In this document: one piece after another, positions 35,811-45,102 of the stretch | Position numbering within the stretch: position 1 is the stretch's first letter | Layout of the letters: each line of letters opens with the position of its first letter | Source: Antarctobacter aquimaris | Lineage (GTDB): Bacteria > Pseudomonadota > Alphaproteobacteria > Rhodobacterales > Rhodobacteraceae | DNA: 63,873 bases | Direction of reading: 5' to 3' | Assembly (NCBI RefSeq): GCF_900184945.1 | Contig: NZ_FXYF01000022.1 | Span: 1 to 63,873 of the forward strand | Notes under the pieces: generated by a model | What the model was told of the DNA's origin: nothing | The model's database searches: none | What the model saw: the letters and a program-made list of their open reading frames with translations, nothing else | Made by a program: the position numbers and the translations under genes

Positions 35811-36038
35811 ATGGCCGCAAAACCGTTTTTCCGCCGCCGCAAGGTCTGCCCCTTCTCGGGCGACAATGCACCTGCGATCGACTACAAGGACACCCGTCTG
35901 CTGCAGCGCTACATTTCCGAGCGCGGCAAGATCGTCCCCTCGCGCATCACCGCCGTCTCGGCCAAGAAGCAGCGTGAACTGGCCCGCGCGATCAAGCGCG
36001 CCCGCTTCCTCGCCCTGCTGCCCTACGCCGTGAAGTAA
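35811..36038 (+). CDS. rpsR: 30S ribosomal protein S18
   Basis: The 75-residue protein has [30 protein letters not shown] and the [14 protein letters not shown] end typical of S18. It lies 22 bp after rpsF with an AAGGAGAG ribosome site. Confidence 0.98.
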   Translation: MAAKPFFRRRKVCPFSGDNAPAIDYKDTRLLQRYISERGKIVPSRITAVSAKKQRELARAIKRARFLALLPYAVK

Positions 36039-36050
36039 GGAGTACGACCC

Positions 36051-36665
36051 ATGCAAGTCATCCTTCTCGAACGCGTGGCCAAGCTGGGCCAGATGGGCGA
36101 TGTCGTCGACGTCAAGCCCGGCTTCGCGCGCAACTACCTGCTGCTGCAGGGCAAGGCGCTGACCGCCTCGAAAGAGAACATCGCCCGCTTCGAAGAGCAG
36201 AAAGCCCAGCTCGAGGCGCGCAACCTCGAGACCAAGACCGAAGCCGAAGCCCTGGCCGCGCGGCTCGACGGACAGAAGTTCGTCGTGATTCGCTCCGCTT
36301 CGGACGGCGGCAACCTGTACGGCTCCGTCACCACCCGTGACGCGTCCGTGGTCGCCACCGAGAACGGCTTTTCGGTCGACCGCAAGCAGGTGATCATCCG
36401 CCAGCCGATCAAGGAACTGGGCCTGCACGAAGTCGAGGTGCACCTGCACCCCGAGGTCGTGGTCACGATCCTGCTGAACGTCGCGCGTTCGCCCGAAGAG
36501 GCCGAGCTTCAGGCCTCCGGCAAGTCGATCCAGGAACTCGCCGCCGAGGAAGAGGCCCAGGCCGAATTCGAAGTGTCGCAGCTGTTCGACGACATCGGCG
36601 GTGCCGCCTCCGACGACGAGGGCGATGCCCCCGCCCGTCCGGCGGCCGACGACGAAGACAACTGA
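36051..36665 (+). CDS. rplI: 50S ribosomal protein L9
   Basis: The 204-residue protein begins [20 protein letters not shown] and has the linker helix and C-terminal domain of L9. The last 45 or so residues are Ala/Glu/Asp-rich, making it longer than the 150-residue E. coli protein, as in other Rhodobacteraceae. A strong terminator follows. Confidence 0.97.
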   Translation: MQVILLERVAKLGQMGDVVDVKPGFARNYLLLQGKALTASKENIARFEEQKAQLEARNLETKTEAEALAARLDGQKFVVIRSASDGGNLYGSVTTRDASVVATENGFSVDRKQVIIRQPIKELGLHEVEVHLHPEVVVTILLNVARSPEEAELQASGKSIQELAAEEEAQAEFEVSQLFDDIGGAASDDEGDAPARPAADDEDN

Positions 36666-36693
36666 GCGCCACCCAGGCGTCAGCCCTGACAAG

Positions 36694-36726
36694 AACCGCG
36701 CGGGACAGTGTCCCGCGCGGTTTTTT
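36694..36726 (+). terminator. Terminator of rpsF-rpsR-rplI
   Basis: Arms AACCGCGCGGGA and TCCCGCGCGGTT pair perfectly around CAGTG and are followed by a run of T. It starts 29 bp past the rplI stop codon. Confidence 0.95.
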
Positions 36727-36882
36727 CATGCCGGGACACGTGCCCGCCCTTCGACCCGTGCCATGTTCACGGTCAAACGGTCGCCTCCGTCCTGCATCGT
36801 CAATCGGGTGATGACCGGCGTGCACCGAACTGCCGTTTCCGGCGCCAGACCCGTCCAGATCCAAGGTGCGGCGCGGCACGCC

Positions 36883-37875
36883 TTACCGTGAGGGGATGGA
36901 CTTAAGCATGCGCGTCACCTCGGCATCCGGCCGCCCGTAGCTGACCACGCGGACCTCCAGGCCGTGATCGCGCACCAGGCCCAGCGCCCGCGCCACCGCG
37001 TCCAGAATCCAGCCCTTGCCATTGCCGAAGGCGCCGCCGCCCAGCAGGGTCAGGAACACCCGGTTCGACGCCCCGCGGGCCGCGTTCCGCAGGGCGCAGA
37101 GCATCGTCGCCTCGTAGGCCGCCTCCAGCACCAGCCGGGCAAAGAGCTCCCACTCCGACAGCGCGCCGCCGCCGTAGGCCACCGGCAAGGCGCTGCAATA
37201 GACCTGGCTGACGACATGGCCGGTCGGCGCGATCGTGACCTCGCAGTCCTCGTGCAGGCCGATCCGAAGGAGACCGCGCAGGTGGTCCTTGCCCCCAGCA
37301 TCCAGCCCGCGCAACTGTCCCGCCACCGCGGCAAGATCCCCGGGCCGCGGCAAGGCATAGCCGTTGCGCATCTGCCAAAGCGCCCCCTGCCCGTTGCCGA
37401 AGGCTGCGCCCAGATCCGCCAGCGTGTCGATCTGCACCTCGGTCTGGCCCAGCCCGCCCGACAGCGGCGTGAAGTAGTTGCGCCAGATCGTGCCGGCACC
37501 GCAGGCGATGGCGCAGGCCGGCCCTTGCGTGGGATCAAGGGCATAGCGCGTCACGCCGTCCGACGGCGTGACCGAGGGACCGACCATCTCCAGCAGGTTG
37601 AATTGCGACGCGACCTGGAACAGCGCCCCGGTGTTGGCCGGGTCCTTGTGCAGCGCCCGAACGTCCGCCACCACCTGCCGGAAGGTCGATGGTACGTCGC
37701 ACGCAGGCGGCGCGTCGGCGCGCAACTCGGCCAGCGACGGCAGGGACAGCCGGCCCGCGCGCATCCGCCGGCCGGTCTTGCGTGCGATCAGGAATTCCCC
37801 GTCGCAATCAAAGGCCGCGCGCGCCGCGTCAGGGGATCCCTCGGGCACCCCGGCCAGCGTTTCGAACCATGTCAT
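36883..37875 (-). CDS. Macrodomain/PARG-like hypothetical protein
   Basis: The 330-residue protein has no signal peptide. Two blocks suggest an ADP-ribose-binding macrodomain-like fold: QVASQFNLLEMV followed by GPACAIACGAGTIWRNYF in the middle, and VFLTLLGGGAFGNGKGWI near the C-terminus. These resemble the NAANxxL..., GAGTxxRN and lGgGxFgN patterns of poly(ADP-ribose) glycohydrolase-like proteins. Family-level function would be binding or removal of ADP-ribose, or binding of a related nucleotide. The assignment is by pattern only. No partner ADP-ribosyltransferase is adjacent, and its neighbour is tig. Confidence 0.55.
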   Translation of the reverse strand: MTWFETLAGVPEGSPDAARAAFDCDGEFLIARKTGRRMRAGRLSLPSLAELRADAPPACDVPSTFRQVVADVRALHKDPANTGALFQVASQFNLLEMVGPSVTPSDGVTRYALDPTQGPACAIACGAGTIWRNYFTPLSGGLGQTEVQIDTLADLGAAFGNGQGALWQMRNGYALPRPGDLAAVAGQLRGLDAGGKDHLRGLLRIGLHEDCEVTIAPTGHVVSQVYCSALPVAYGGGALSEWELFARLVLEAAYEATMLCALRNAARGASNRVFLTLLGGGAFGNGKGWILDAVARALGLVRDHGLEVRVVSYGRPDAEVTRMLKSIPSR

Positions 37876-37901
37876 GACCCAACCCAGCGTTCGCGAAAAC
37901 G

Positions 37902-37929
37902 AAAAGGGGCCGCCCTGGCAGGCGGCCCC
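37902..37929 (-). terminator. Terminator of tig
   Basis: On the minus strand GGGGCCGCC pairs with GGCGGCCCC around TGCCAG and leads into TTTTCGTTTTC. It is about 30 bp past the tig stop codon. Confidence 0.9.
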
Positions 37930-37957
37930 GAAATCCTGACACGGATCGAAGGTCAGG

Positions 37958-39283
37958 TCACTCGTCGTCGAGCGACTCGACCGCCTTCTGAAGCTCTTCC
38001 TTGGTCACTTCCTTCTCGGTGACTTCGGCCTTGCTCACGATGTGATCCACGACCTTGTCCTCGAAGATCGGCGCGCGCAGCTGCTGCTGCATGCCGACGT
38101 TCTGACGGACGTATTCGAAGAACTGGCGCTCCTGGCCCGGGTACTGGCGGGCCTGGTTCATGATCGCCTGGGTCATCTCGGCGTCGGACACCTCGACCTC
38201 GGCCTTCTGGCCCATATCAGCCAGCAGCAGGCCCAAGCGCACGCGGCGCTCGGCCAGCTTGGTGTGCTCCTCGGTGGTCTCGATATCGGGGTGGTTGTGA
38301 TCGTGGACGTCCGGGTTTTCCTCGTGCCACAGCTGGTGCGCGATCTGCTTGGCCTCGGCTTCGACCAGGGTCGGCGGAAGTTCGAAGCTGACCATGCCGT
38401 CCAGCTTGTCCAGCAGGGCGCGCTTGAGCACCTGGCGCGCGGCGCCGGCGTATTCAGCCTCAAGCCGCTCGCGGATCTGCGTCTTGAGCGACGCGAGGTC
38501 CTCGGCGCCGAACTTCTGCGCCAGCTCGTCGTTGATCTCGGCGGCCTTGGGGGACTTCACGCCCTTTACGGTCACGTCAAACACCGCGGACTTGCCGGCC
38601 AGGTGCTCAGCGCCGTATTCCTCGGGGAAGGAGACCTCCACGGCCTTTTCGTCGCCCGTCGAGACGCCGACCAGCTGCTCTTCGAAGCCGGGGATGAACG
38701 ACCCCGAGCCCAGCGTCAGCGGGTAATCCTCGGCCGCGCCGCCCTCGAAGGCTTCGCCGTCGACCTTTCCGACGAAGTCGATCACCACCTGGTCACCGTC
38801 CTCGGCCGCGCCGTCCTTGTCGTCGAAGTCCTGCGCAGTGGCGGCGAGCGAGGCCAGTGCCTCGTCGACGGAGGCGTCGTCGGCCTTGACCACAAGGCGC
38901 TCCAGCGTGACGCCGGCCATGTCCAGTTCGGGGACCTCGGGCAGCGCCTCGTAGGTCATCTCGACCTGCACGTCGTCGCCTTCCTTCCAGTCCTCGTTGG
39001 CCATCTTGACCTGCGGCTGCAGCGCCGGACGGTCACCCGAGTCCTCGAAATGCTTGGACATCGCGCCGTCGATGACTTCCTGCATGGTCTCGCCCAGCAT
39101 GCGCTGGCCGAACTGCTTCTTGAGCAGCGGCAGCGGCACCTTGCCCTTGCGGAAACCCTTCATCTCGATGTCGGGCTGTGCTTCTTTCAGCTTCTCGGTG
39201 ACCTTGTCGTCAAGCTCGGCCGCCGTCACGGTGATGGCGTAGCCGCGCTTGAGCCCCTCTTTCAGCGTCTCGGTGACCTGCAT
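37958..39283 (-). CDS. tig: Trigger factor (ribosome-associated prolyl isomerase chaperone)
   Basis: The 441-residue protein has the ribosome-docking signature [17 protein letters not shown] near residue 44, an FKBP-like domain (about 150-245, with [20 protein letters not shown] in its first strand) and the helical C-terminal arm domain. The acidic end [13 protein letters not shown] is typical. It binds nascent chains at the exit tunnel. Confidence 0.97.
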   Translation of the reverse strand: MQVTETLKEGLKRGYAITVTAAELDDKVTEKLKEAQPDIEMKGFRKGKVPLPLLKKQFGQRMLGETMQEVIDGAMSKHFEDSGDRPALQPQVKMANEDWKEGDDVQVEMTYEALPEVPELDMAGVTLERLVVKADDASVDEALASLAATAQDFDDKDGAAEDGDQVVIDFVGKVDGEAFEGGAAEDYPLTLGSGSFIPGFEEQLVGVSTGDEKAVEVSFPEEYGAEHLAGKSAVFDVTVKGVKSPKAAEINDELAQKFGAEDLASLKTQIRERLEAEYAGAARQVLKRALLDKLDGMVSFELPPTLVEAEAKQIAHQLWHEENPDVHDHNHPDIETTEEHTKLAERRVRLGLLLADMGQKAEVEVSDAEMTQAIMNQARQYPGQERQFFEYVRQNVGMQQQLRAPIFEDKVVDHIVSKAEVTEKEVTKEELQKAVESLDDE

Positions 39284-39381
39284 GTCTCTTCCCTCGGAAT
39301 GGTCAAGCGCCCCGGAGTCCGGGGCGCCCTGTGCGAATTTGGCACCTTCTATTGCCCGTCGCCGCCCGGCGCAAGCGGGAT

Positions 39382-40107
39382 TCAGGCCGCAATCCGCAGC
39401 GATGCCGCGTGCAGCCGCTCATAATGCGGCAAGGCGGCGTCGTGGACCGCGCGCAGCGCCGGGTCCACCTTGGGCAGCGGCCCCTCGGCCCCGGCAAATC
39501 CGGTCGACCTGTGCACCGCGTCGTACCAGTGCGCCGCCCAGACACCGTCGTCCTTGTGCCCGCCCGCGGGCCAGGACAGCATGGCCGGGTCAAAGGGCAA
39601 CCCGATGGCACCGCAGAGCGCGCGCATCGCGGGTTCGGGCGCCCGGCGGATGTCGTAACTGTCAATCACCGCGTGCCGCCAGCCGCGCCGCACCACCTCA
39701 TCAAAGATCGCACCCTGCTGGACAAAGCCGATGTCGGTCAGCGCGGGGTTCTCGCGCTTGACCGAGTAGCTGGCCAGCACGCGGGCCGGATTGCGGATCA
39801 GGAAGACATGCACCGCCTCGGCGGCCCAGTCGATCCCGTCGCCCTCCAGCACGTGATGCGTCATCAGCTTGAGGTAGAAATGCGGCTGCCCACCCGGCGC
39901 GGGGGCGGCGCAGCGGCGGGCGACCGAGGCAAAATCCCTCTCGCCCGCCGCAAGGATCTCGTCCCGCATGGGATGCACGATCCCGGTGCGGTCGAGATAC
40001 GCGGCGTAAAACGGTTCGTCCCAGACACCGCAGTCGCTGCGGGCCCCGAACGAATACATGAGCGCAGTCGAAAGGTTCCGGGGACCGGACCAACACGCGA
40101 TATTCAT
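39382..40107 (-). CDS. Sulfotransferase-like family protein
   Basis: The 241-residue protein has an N-terminal P-loop-like PAPS-binding segment ([20 protein letters not shown]) and a downstream [11 protein letters not shown] segment typical of the 3'-phosphate-binding region. Roseobacters and other bacteria carry such genes without a known acceptor. It stands alone after tig. True sulfotransfer activity is a family-level expectation. Confidence 0.75.
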   Translation of the reverse strand: MNIACWSGPRNLSTALMYSFGARSDCGVWDEPFYAAYLDRTGIVHPMRDEILAAGERDFASVARRCAAPAPGGQPHFYLKLMTHHVLEGDGIDWAAEAVHVFLIRNPARVLASYSVKRENPALTDIGFVQQGAIFDEVVRRGWRHAVIDSYDIRRAPEPAMRALCGAIGLPFDPAMLSWPAGGHKDDGVWAAHWYDAVHRSTGFAGAEGPLPKVDPALRAVHDAALPHYERLHAASLRIAA

Positions 40108-40436
40108 GTCCCTGCTCCCCTTCCATGGGTGATGGCCAAATGGATCATGCGCCCTTATTGCGCCGATTTGGCGCGGAGGTCGAGAGTGTCAGGGGGTCCT
40201 TGCGTGCCTGTCTTGTACTCCGGGCTGGCGGTCGATCATCCCTGCCCGGCCGGCGGCAGAACCCGCTTCGTCGCCCTCGGCCGGGCCGGCCCGGGAGAGG
40301 GCGGCACCGCGCCGACCGCGGCGGTATTGCCCCTACCTGCTGCCCGGCGATGGCATCGCCTGCCATGACAGCGGCGTGACCGACATGGCCGACGTGGCGC
40401 GGGTGGTGGGCGCGGTGCGGCGCTGCCGGCAAAGCC
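40108..40436. other. Intergenic region without recognised gene
   Basis: This 329-bp stretch separates the sulfotransferase-like gene and the hybrid kinase. A short plus-strand stretch near 40330-40440 (YLLPGDGIACHDSGVTDMAD) reads like protein but has no start or neighbour to support it, so it may be a gene remnant. No terminator with U-run was found. Confidence 0.35.
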
Positions 40437-42950
40437 TCAGCCCAGGCTGGGCGCGGGCGCCGTGTCCCAGGCGGCACGGGCCTGCGTGATGGCCACGGAC
40501 AGCGCCGCGGCATCGTCCTGTTCGGCGGCGGCCTCGACCTTCAGCAAGGCCATGCGCAGGTCCGGCTGGCCAAAGGCCGCGGCGCTGCCCGCGATGCGGT
40601 GTGCGCGCTCGGCGATCTCGGTCATGTCCTCGGGCCGTGTCTCCAGCCAGTCCAGCAGCTGCGCGCCCTCGGCCATGTATCGCGCCATCAGCGCCGCCAT
40701 CGGGTCGGTCTCGGCCGCCGGAGGCGAGGCCTGCGGCAAGGGGGTGTGGTCAGTCGGCATGGGCCGGCAGCACCGCGCGATCAGTTCGGCCAGCTCGGTC
40801 TTGCTCAGCGGCTTGCCCAGAAAATCCGACATGCCCCCGGAGATGAAGCGGTCCTTGGCCTCGGGCAACACGTTGGCCGACAGCGCGACGATGGGTGTCG
40901 CCTGGTTCGGCCCCTGCCCTTCGCGGATCGCCCGGGTCGCGGCCAGCCCGTCCATCACCGGCATGCGGATGTCCATCAGGATCAGGTCGAACCGCCGCTG
41001 GGCCGCTGCCTGCACACCTTCCAGGCCATTGACCGCCACCGTCACCTGATGCCCCAGCAGGTGCAGCATGTCGCGCGCCAGCTGCATGTTGATCTCGTTG
41101 TCTTCGACCAGCAGGATCGCGCAGGGGGGCTGCGCCGCGGCGGGGGACATGTCCTGTCCCGGCTCAGGCTCTGCCGGTTCCTCGTAGGGCGTGACGGGCA
41201 GATGCACCCAGAACACGCTGCCTTCGCCCAGCGTGCTTTCGGCCCCGATCTCGCCGCCCATGGCCTGGACAAAGCGCCGCGCGATGCCCAGACCCAGCCC
41301 GGTGCCGGGCACCGCGTGCGCGAGCGGCGCGGAGCCGGTCTGGAAGTCGCCGAAGACGCGTTCGATATCGTCCTCGGCGATGCCGACGCCGGTGTCGATG
41401 ATGCGGAACTCGACGACGGGAGCGCCGGCGCCATCCTGCCGTTCCAGCTCGATCGAGACGCGGCCCTGCCGGGTGAACTTGAGGGCGTTGCCGACAAGGT
41501 TCAGCAGCACCTGCTTCAGGCGCGAGGCGTCCACCGCCACCCAGTCCATCGGCGCGCCGACCCAGCCCCATTCCAGCCGGTTGCCATGTGCCGAAGCGGC
41601 GCTGGCCTGGCTGTCGACAAGGTCCTGCACCAGCCGGCCCAGGTGCACCACCTCAGCGGGCGACACCGATGCGCCCGCTTCGAACCGGGCCACGTCCAGC
41701 ACCGCGTCGACGTGCTGCATCAGCAGGTCGCCCGAAATGCCCATGTTCCGCACCAGCCGCTCCTGGTGGGCCGTCAGCGGTGTTTCGGTCAGCAGCGACA
41801 GGTTGCCCAGCACGCCGTTCAGCGGGGTGCGAATCTCATGTGTCATCATGGCCAGGAAATCCGCCTTGGCCTTTTCCCCGGCGAGCGCGCGGTCGCGCGC
41901 CTCCACAAGCTCGTTCTCGGCCGCGACCCGGTGCGAGATGTCACGCAGGAAGCCGATCACCATTTCCTCGTCGCCGGTCTGCGCCATCTCCAGCGCCATT
42001 TCGACCGGAAAGACCTCGCCGCCGGCGCGCATCGCCTCCAGCCGCACGCGGCCATGACCGACCACGCGCTTTTCGCCCGTCGCATGCATCCGCGCCATGC
42101 CAGCCTGATGCGCGGCGCGCAGGTGGTCCGGCACGATCAGATCGCCGATGTTGCGGCCGATGGCCTCCTGCGCGGCGTAGCGGAAAATGCGTTCCGCGGC
42201 GGGGCTGAACTGCAGGACCCGGCCGCCCGGATCGGCCACGATGACCCCGTCCAGCGAGGTGTCGAGGATGGTGTTCAGCCGCGCATAGGCGGCGGCCAGT
42301 TCGCGCCCCCGGCGTTCCGTCTGGCGGGAGGCCTGGCGGGCATGGCGCAGGAGATACAGCAAGGCCAGCACCAGCAGCCCGGTCAGCAACGCCAGCCGCG
42401 TCAGAGTGACGGCGACAGAGGTGCGCTGCGCGTCGGATTTCGACGCGAAGTAGGACAGCCCCGAGGTCGACAGCGCCCGCACGTCCTGCCGCATGTTGTC
42501 CAGCGACGCCGCCATCTCGTCGATGCGGGCGGCGAGGTCCTCGCGCGGGCCGTCGATCAGCGGGACCAGCGCCATCATCTTGTTGCGGACACTTCGCAGG
42601 GCGTCGTCAAAGCCCGGTTCCGCCCGAACCCCTTCGTAGAGCGAGCCTTCGGCCAGCGTGGCGATCCGGCTGAAGAAGATGTCGTATTCCTCGACCAGGC
42701 TGTCCAGGCTGCCGTCCGCGCCGGAGCGCGCGACGTCCAGCGCGTGCTGGAACTCGAGGAACTCGACCTCGGCCTGCGACAGGGTCCATTGCACGTTGTC
42801 CGAATCGGCGGTGTTCAGCAGACGCAGATCGCGCACGATCTCGGTCACCAGGTAGGCGATGGCGCCGAGGCACAGCAGCGCAAGACCCAGCAGCAGGGAC
42901 CGGCCGCCGATGTGGCGCGGCAGCGCCCTGCGCGGCTGTTGCCGGGTCAT
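40437..42950 (-). CDS. Hybrid sensor histidine kinase (PAS-HisKA-HATPase-REC-HPt)
   Basis: The 837-residue membrane kinase has one helix near residues 18-39, an extracytoplasmic helical domain of about 140 residues and a second helix near 183-203. A PAS domain (about 230-345) contains DTSLDGVIVADPGGRVLQFS. The HisKA site is FLAMMTHEIRTPLNG (His about 371). ATP-binding boxes are NLVGNALKFT, DTGVGI and GTGLGLGI. A receiver has Asp in LILMDIRMPVMDG (about 658), and an HPt-like domain has AHRIAGSAAAFG (about 783). ATG at 42950 follows the stop of the secreted sulfite-oxidase-fold gene by 7 bp, so both are one operon. The NarL regulator at 44114 is the nearest response regulator. Confidence 0.95.
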   Translation of the reverse strand: MTRQQPRRALPRHIGGRSLLLGLALLCLGAIAYLVTEIVRDLRLLNTADSDNVQWTLSQAEVEFLEFQHALDVARSGADGSLDSLVEEYDIFFSRIATLAEGSLYEGVRAEPGFDDALRSVRNKMMALVPLIDGPREDLAARIDEMAASLDNMRQDVRALSTSGLSYFASKSDAQRTSVAVTLTRLALLTGLLVLALLYLLRHARQASRQTERRGRELAAAYARLNTILDTSLDGVIVADPGGRVLQFSPAAERIFRYAAQEAIGRNIGDLIVPDHLRAAHQAGMARMHATGEKRVVGHGRVRLEAMRAGGEVFPVEMALEMAQTGDEEMVIGFLRDISHRVAAENELVEARDRALAGEKAKADFLAMMTHEIRTPLNGVLGNLSLLTETPLTAHQERLVRNMGISGDLLMQHVDAVLDVARFEAGASVSPAEVVHLGRLVQDLVDSQASAASAHGNRLEWGWVGAPMDWVAVDASRLKQVLLNLVGNALKFTRQGRVSIELERQDGAGAPVVEFRIIDTGVGIAEDDIERVFGDFQTGSAPLAHAVPGTGLGLGIARRFVQAMGGEIGAESTLGEGSVFWVHLPVTPYEEPAEPEPGQDMSPAAAQPPCAILLVEDNEINMQLARDMLHLLGHQVTVAVNGLEGVQAAAQRRFDLILMDIRMPVMDGLAATRAIREGQGPNQATPIVALSANVLPEAKDRFISGGMSDFLGKPLSKTELAELIARCCRPMPTDHTPLPQASPPAAETDPMAALMARYMAEGAQLLDWLETRPEDMTEIAERAHRIAGSAAAFGQPDLRMALLKVEAAAEQDDAAALSVAITQARAAWDTAPAPSLG

Positions 42951-42957
42951 CCGCCGC

Positions 42958-43479
42958 TCAGTCGTGGACGTGCATCCGGTCAAGCTGCCAGATGCTGCGG
43001 GCGTAGATCACCTCGGTGCGGTAGCTGCTTGACGATGCGTAGGGGTAGATCAGCCACAGCGGTCCCTTGTCCCGGCGCGACATCGGCTGGCCGTTCATCT
43101 CGTAGGCGACGACGGGCCCGCCGTCCACGCCATCGCTGGCAGGCACCACGACGGCATAGTCGTTTATCGCGCGGGCATCGACCTGGCTGCCGGTGGCGCC
43201 GACATAGGCCAGCAGGTCGTCCAGTTCGACCCCGGTGTAGGTGGCGGGTTCGGCGGTCCAGATGGTGTCCGTTTCGAAAGAGGTTTCGCCGATCGCGCGC
43301 AGCATGTCGATGTCCAGCCGCGCGGCACCATCGCCATTGGTGTTGGTGATGTCCCCCGTCACGGTCAGCAGGACCGTTCCCTGCGGTTGCGGCAATTCCC
43401 CCGCGAGTACCGTGACATGCGGCCCAAGGCCCAGAGCAATCGCGGAAAGAATGACAATGTTCAGCATCGCATTTGGCAT
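42958..43479 (-). CDS. Secreted sulfite-oxidase-fold (molybdopterin-binding-like) protein lacking cysteine
   Basis: The 173-residue protein has a signal peptide (about 27 residues, cleaved near VLA-GEL). The text resembles the oxidoreductase molybdopterin-binding domain: TVTGDI, TYTGVELDDLLAYVGA, INDYAVVVPASDG, DKGPLWLIYPY and a terminal RSIWQLDRMHV. The Moco-ligand Cys of true enzymes is missing; there is no Cys at all. It probably binds a ligand or serves as a sensor accessory instead of doing catalysis. It is upstream of and co-transcribed with the hybrid kinase. Confidence 0.8.
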   Translation of the reverse strand: MPNAMLNIVILSAIALGLGPHVTVLAGELPQPQGTVLLTVTGDITNTNGDGAARLDIDMLRAIGETSFETDTIWTAEPATYTGVELDDLLAYVGATGSQVDARAINDYAVVVPASDGVDGGPVVAYEMNGQPMSRRDKGPLWLIYPYASSSSYRTEVIYARSIWQLDRMHVHD

Positions 43480-44113
43480 AAAGGGTTCCTGGACTTCGGA
43501 CAGACTGATGGCATGTAGGTCTTAACATCGAATTGGCGAAAAAATCACCGAGGCGAAAGGTAGGGGTGGGCCTATACGAATGGATAGGGCGCTTCTGGTC
43601 ATTGCCTGGCGTCAGCGGGCTCCGCGTCTTGGGGCCACCGCCTGCGCCGTCATCGCCAGCGGGACGGCCAGATCGGCAGCGATGCGGTCGGGCGGCACCA
43701 TGCCGGCCCGGTCCAGCGCGGTAACGGGTCCGGCCTGGGGGCGCGGGTGCTGGCACTATGCGTTCCGGAAACGGACGCGCCGGGCGATGCACCCCGGGTT
43801 CGAAAACGTGGCAAAGGCCGCGTGACGGCGGCGGCGGTGTCAAAGGCCGGGGCGATACAGGGTTTCACGACCGGATTCTCCGGTGTCGGCGGTGTCCGTG
43901 TCTTGGCTCGGACCGCCGCCCGCAAGGGCTGCCCCGGTCAGGGTGCGCCGCCATCGGACAATGCCGCAGCGCCGCCCTGCGGCCCCGAGGAACAGTCCGA
44001 CTGTCGCCGCAAATGGGCCCGAAACTTTCTTCGCCGGAGTTTCAGGATATGCCGGTTTGATCCGCCTCCGCCGACAGACTATGGTCGCGGCACAGCTGCA
44101 ACGACGGAACGCC
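43480..44113. other. Long intergenic region between divergent signalling genes
   Basis: The 634-bp stretch holds promoters of the minus-strand kinase operon and the plus-strand response regulator. The first 90 bp are AT-richer. Several overlapping frames are open on both strands, as expected in GC-rich DNA, but none has a ribosome site and recognisable sequence. No RNA gene or repeat was seen. Confidence 0.4.
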
Positions 44114-44728
44114 ATGCGCATCCTCATCGCCGACGATCACGATCTTCTGCGCGACACGCTGGTCGCCTTCCTCGGCGCGGCCCAGGGCTTCGAGGTCGGC
44201 ACCGCCGCCAGCTTTGCCGACGCCTGCACGCGCATCCGCGAGGACGCGCGCTATGACCTTGTCCTGCTGGATTACAAGATGCCGGGGATGCGGGGGCTCG
44301 ACAGCCTGCGCGAGGCGCTGGACATGGAGGGCGGACAGCGCGTGGCGCTGATCTCGGGCGAGGCCACGCGCGAGATCGCGGAAAAGGCGCTGGACATGGG
44401 CGCCGCCGGTTTCGTGCCCAAGACCCTGCCGGCCAAGTCGCTGGTAAACGCCATCCGCTTCATGGCCATGGGCGAGAAATACGCCCCGCTCGATTTCATG
44501 ACCGCGCCCGATCCCAGCGAAAGCCACCCGCTGGCGCAGCGCCTGACGCCGCGCGAAATGGAGGTGCTGAAAGGGTTGGGCGAGGGCAAATCCAACAAGG
44601 AGATCGCCCGCGACCTGGGTCTGACCGAACCGACGATCAAGCTGCACATGAAGACGCTGTACCGCAAGCTGGAGGTCAACAACCGCACGCAGGCGGCATT
44701 GGTGGCGCACGAGTCGGGTCTTTTCTAG
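44114..44728 (+). CDS. NarL/LuxR-type response regulator
   Basis: The 204-residue protein has a receiver (about 1-120) with acidic pocket ADDHD, phosphoryl Asp in LVLLDYKMPGM and Lys in FVPKTLPAK. Its C-terminal LuxR helix-turn-helix contains LTPREMEVLKGLGEGKSNKE and EPTIKLHMKTLYRKL. It likely receives phosphate from the HPt of the nearby hybrid kinase and controls transcription; target genes are unknown. The start is set by homology at MRILIADDHD. Confidence 0.93.
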   Translation: MRILIADDHDLLRDTLVAFLGAAQGFEVGTAASFADACTRIREDARYDLVLLDYKMPGMRGLDSLREALDMEGGQRVALISGEATREIAEKALDMGAAGFVPKTLPAKSLVNAIRFMAMGEKYAPLDFMTAPDPSESHPLAQRLTPREMEVLKGLGEGKSNKEIARDLGLTEPTIKLHMKTLYRKLEVNNRTQAALVAHESGLF

Positions 44729-44958
44729 GGCAATCGCGGGCGCCTGCCTGTTCAGGACCCTGTGTCATTGCCCTCCGCGCCCGAAGCGCTCGCGTCGGGC
44801 AGGCCGCCCCCCACGCCGCGCCGGACCCGATGCGCGACTGGCCGGTCTACATGGAACGCGACCTGAGGCCAGGGGCGCCTTTCCCCCGGATTGGGCCCCG
44901 CGCGAGTGTCCCGCCCTTCCCTCCCGGCGCGCGGAGGATCCTGGACCACGCCCCGGGA

Positions 44959-45021
44959 TTTCTTCTGGCCCGAAATATCCCGGGGGAGTCTCCCGGCGCG
45001 AGAGACGGGGGCATCGCCCCC
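44959..45021 (+). repeat. Dispersed modular repeat, copy D
   Basis: The order is TTTCTTCTGGCCCGAAATAT, CCCGGGGG, a hairpin GTCTC/GAGAC (44988-45006) and GGGGGCATCGCCCCC (45007-45021). CTTGCCCACCGG follows, as in the 24.4-kb repeats. It fills the middle of the 374-bp gap 44729-45102 before an oxidoreductase gene; nothing else is seen in the gap. Confidence 0.8.
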
Positions 45022-45102
45022 TCCCCCTTGCCCACCGGCGCAAAGCCCCTTGCACTCGGCCCCGCCCCGGTCTGTGATGTCACGCAAGACGGGAGGAAAC
45101 AG

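Noticed and set aside
43580-43925. Short open frames in the 634-bp gap before the response regulator
   Set aside because: They overlap on both strands, lack ribosome sites and have composition like non-coding GC-rich DNA.
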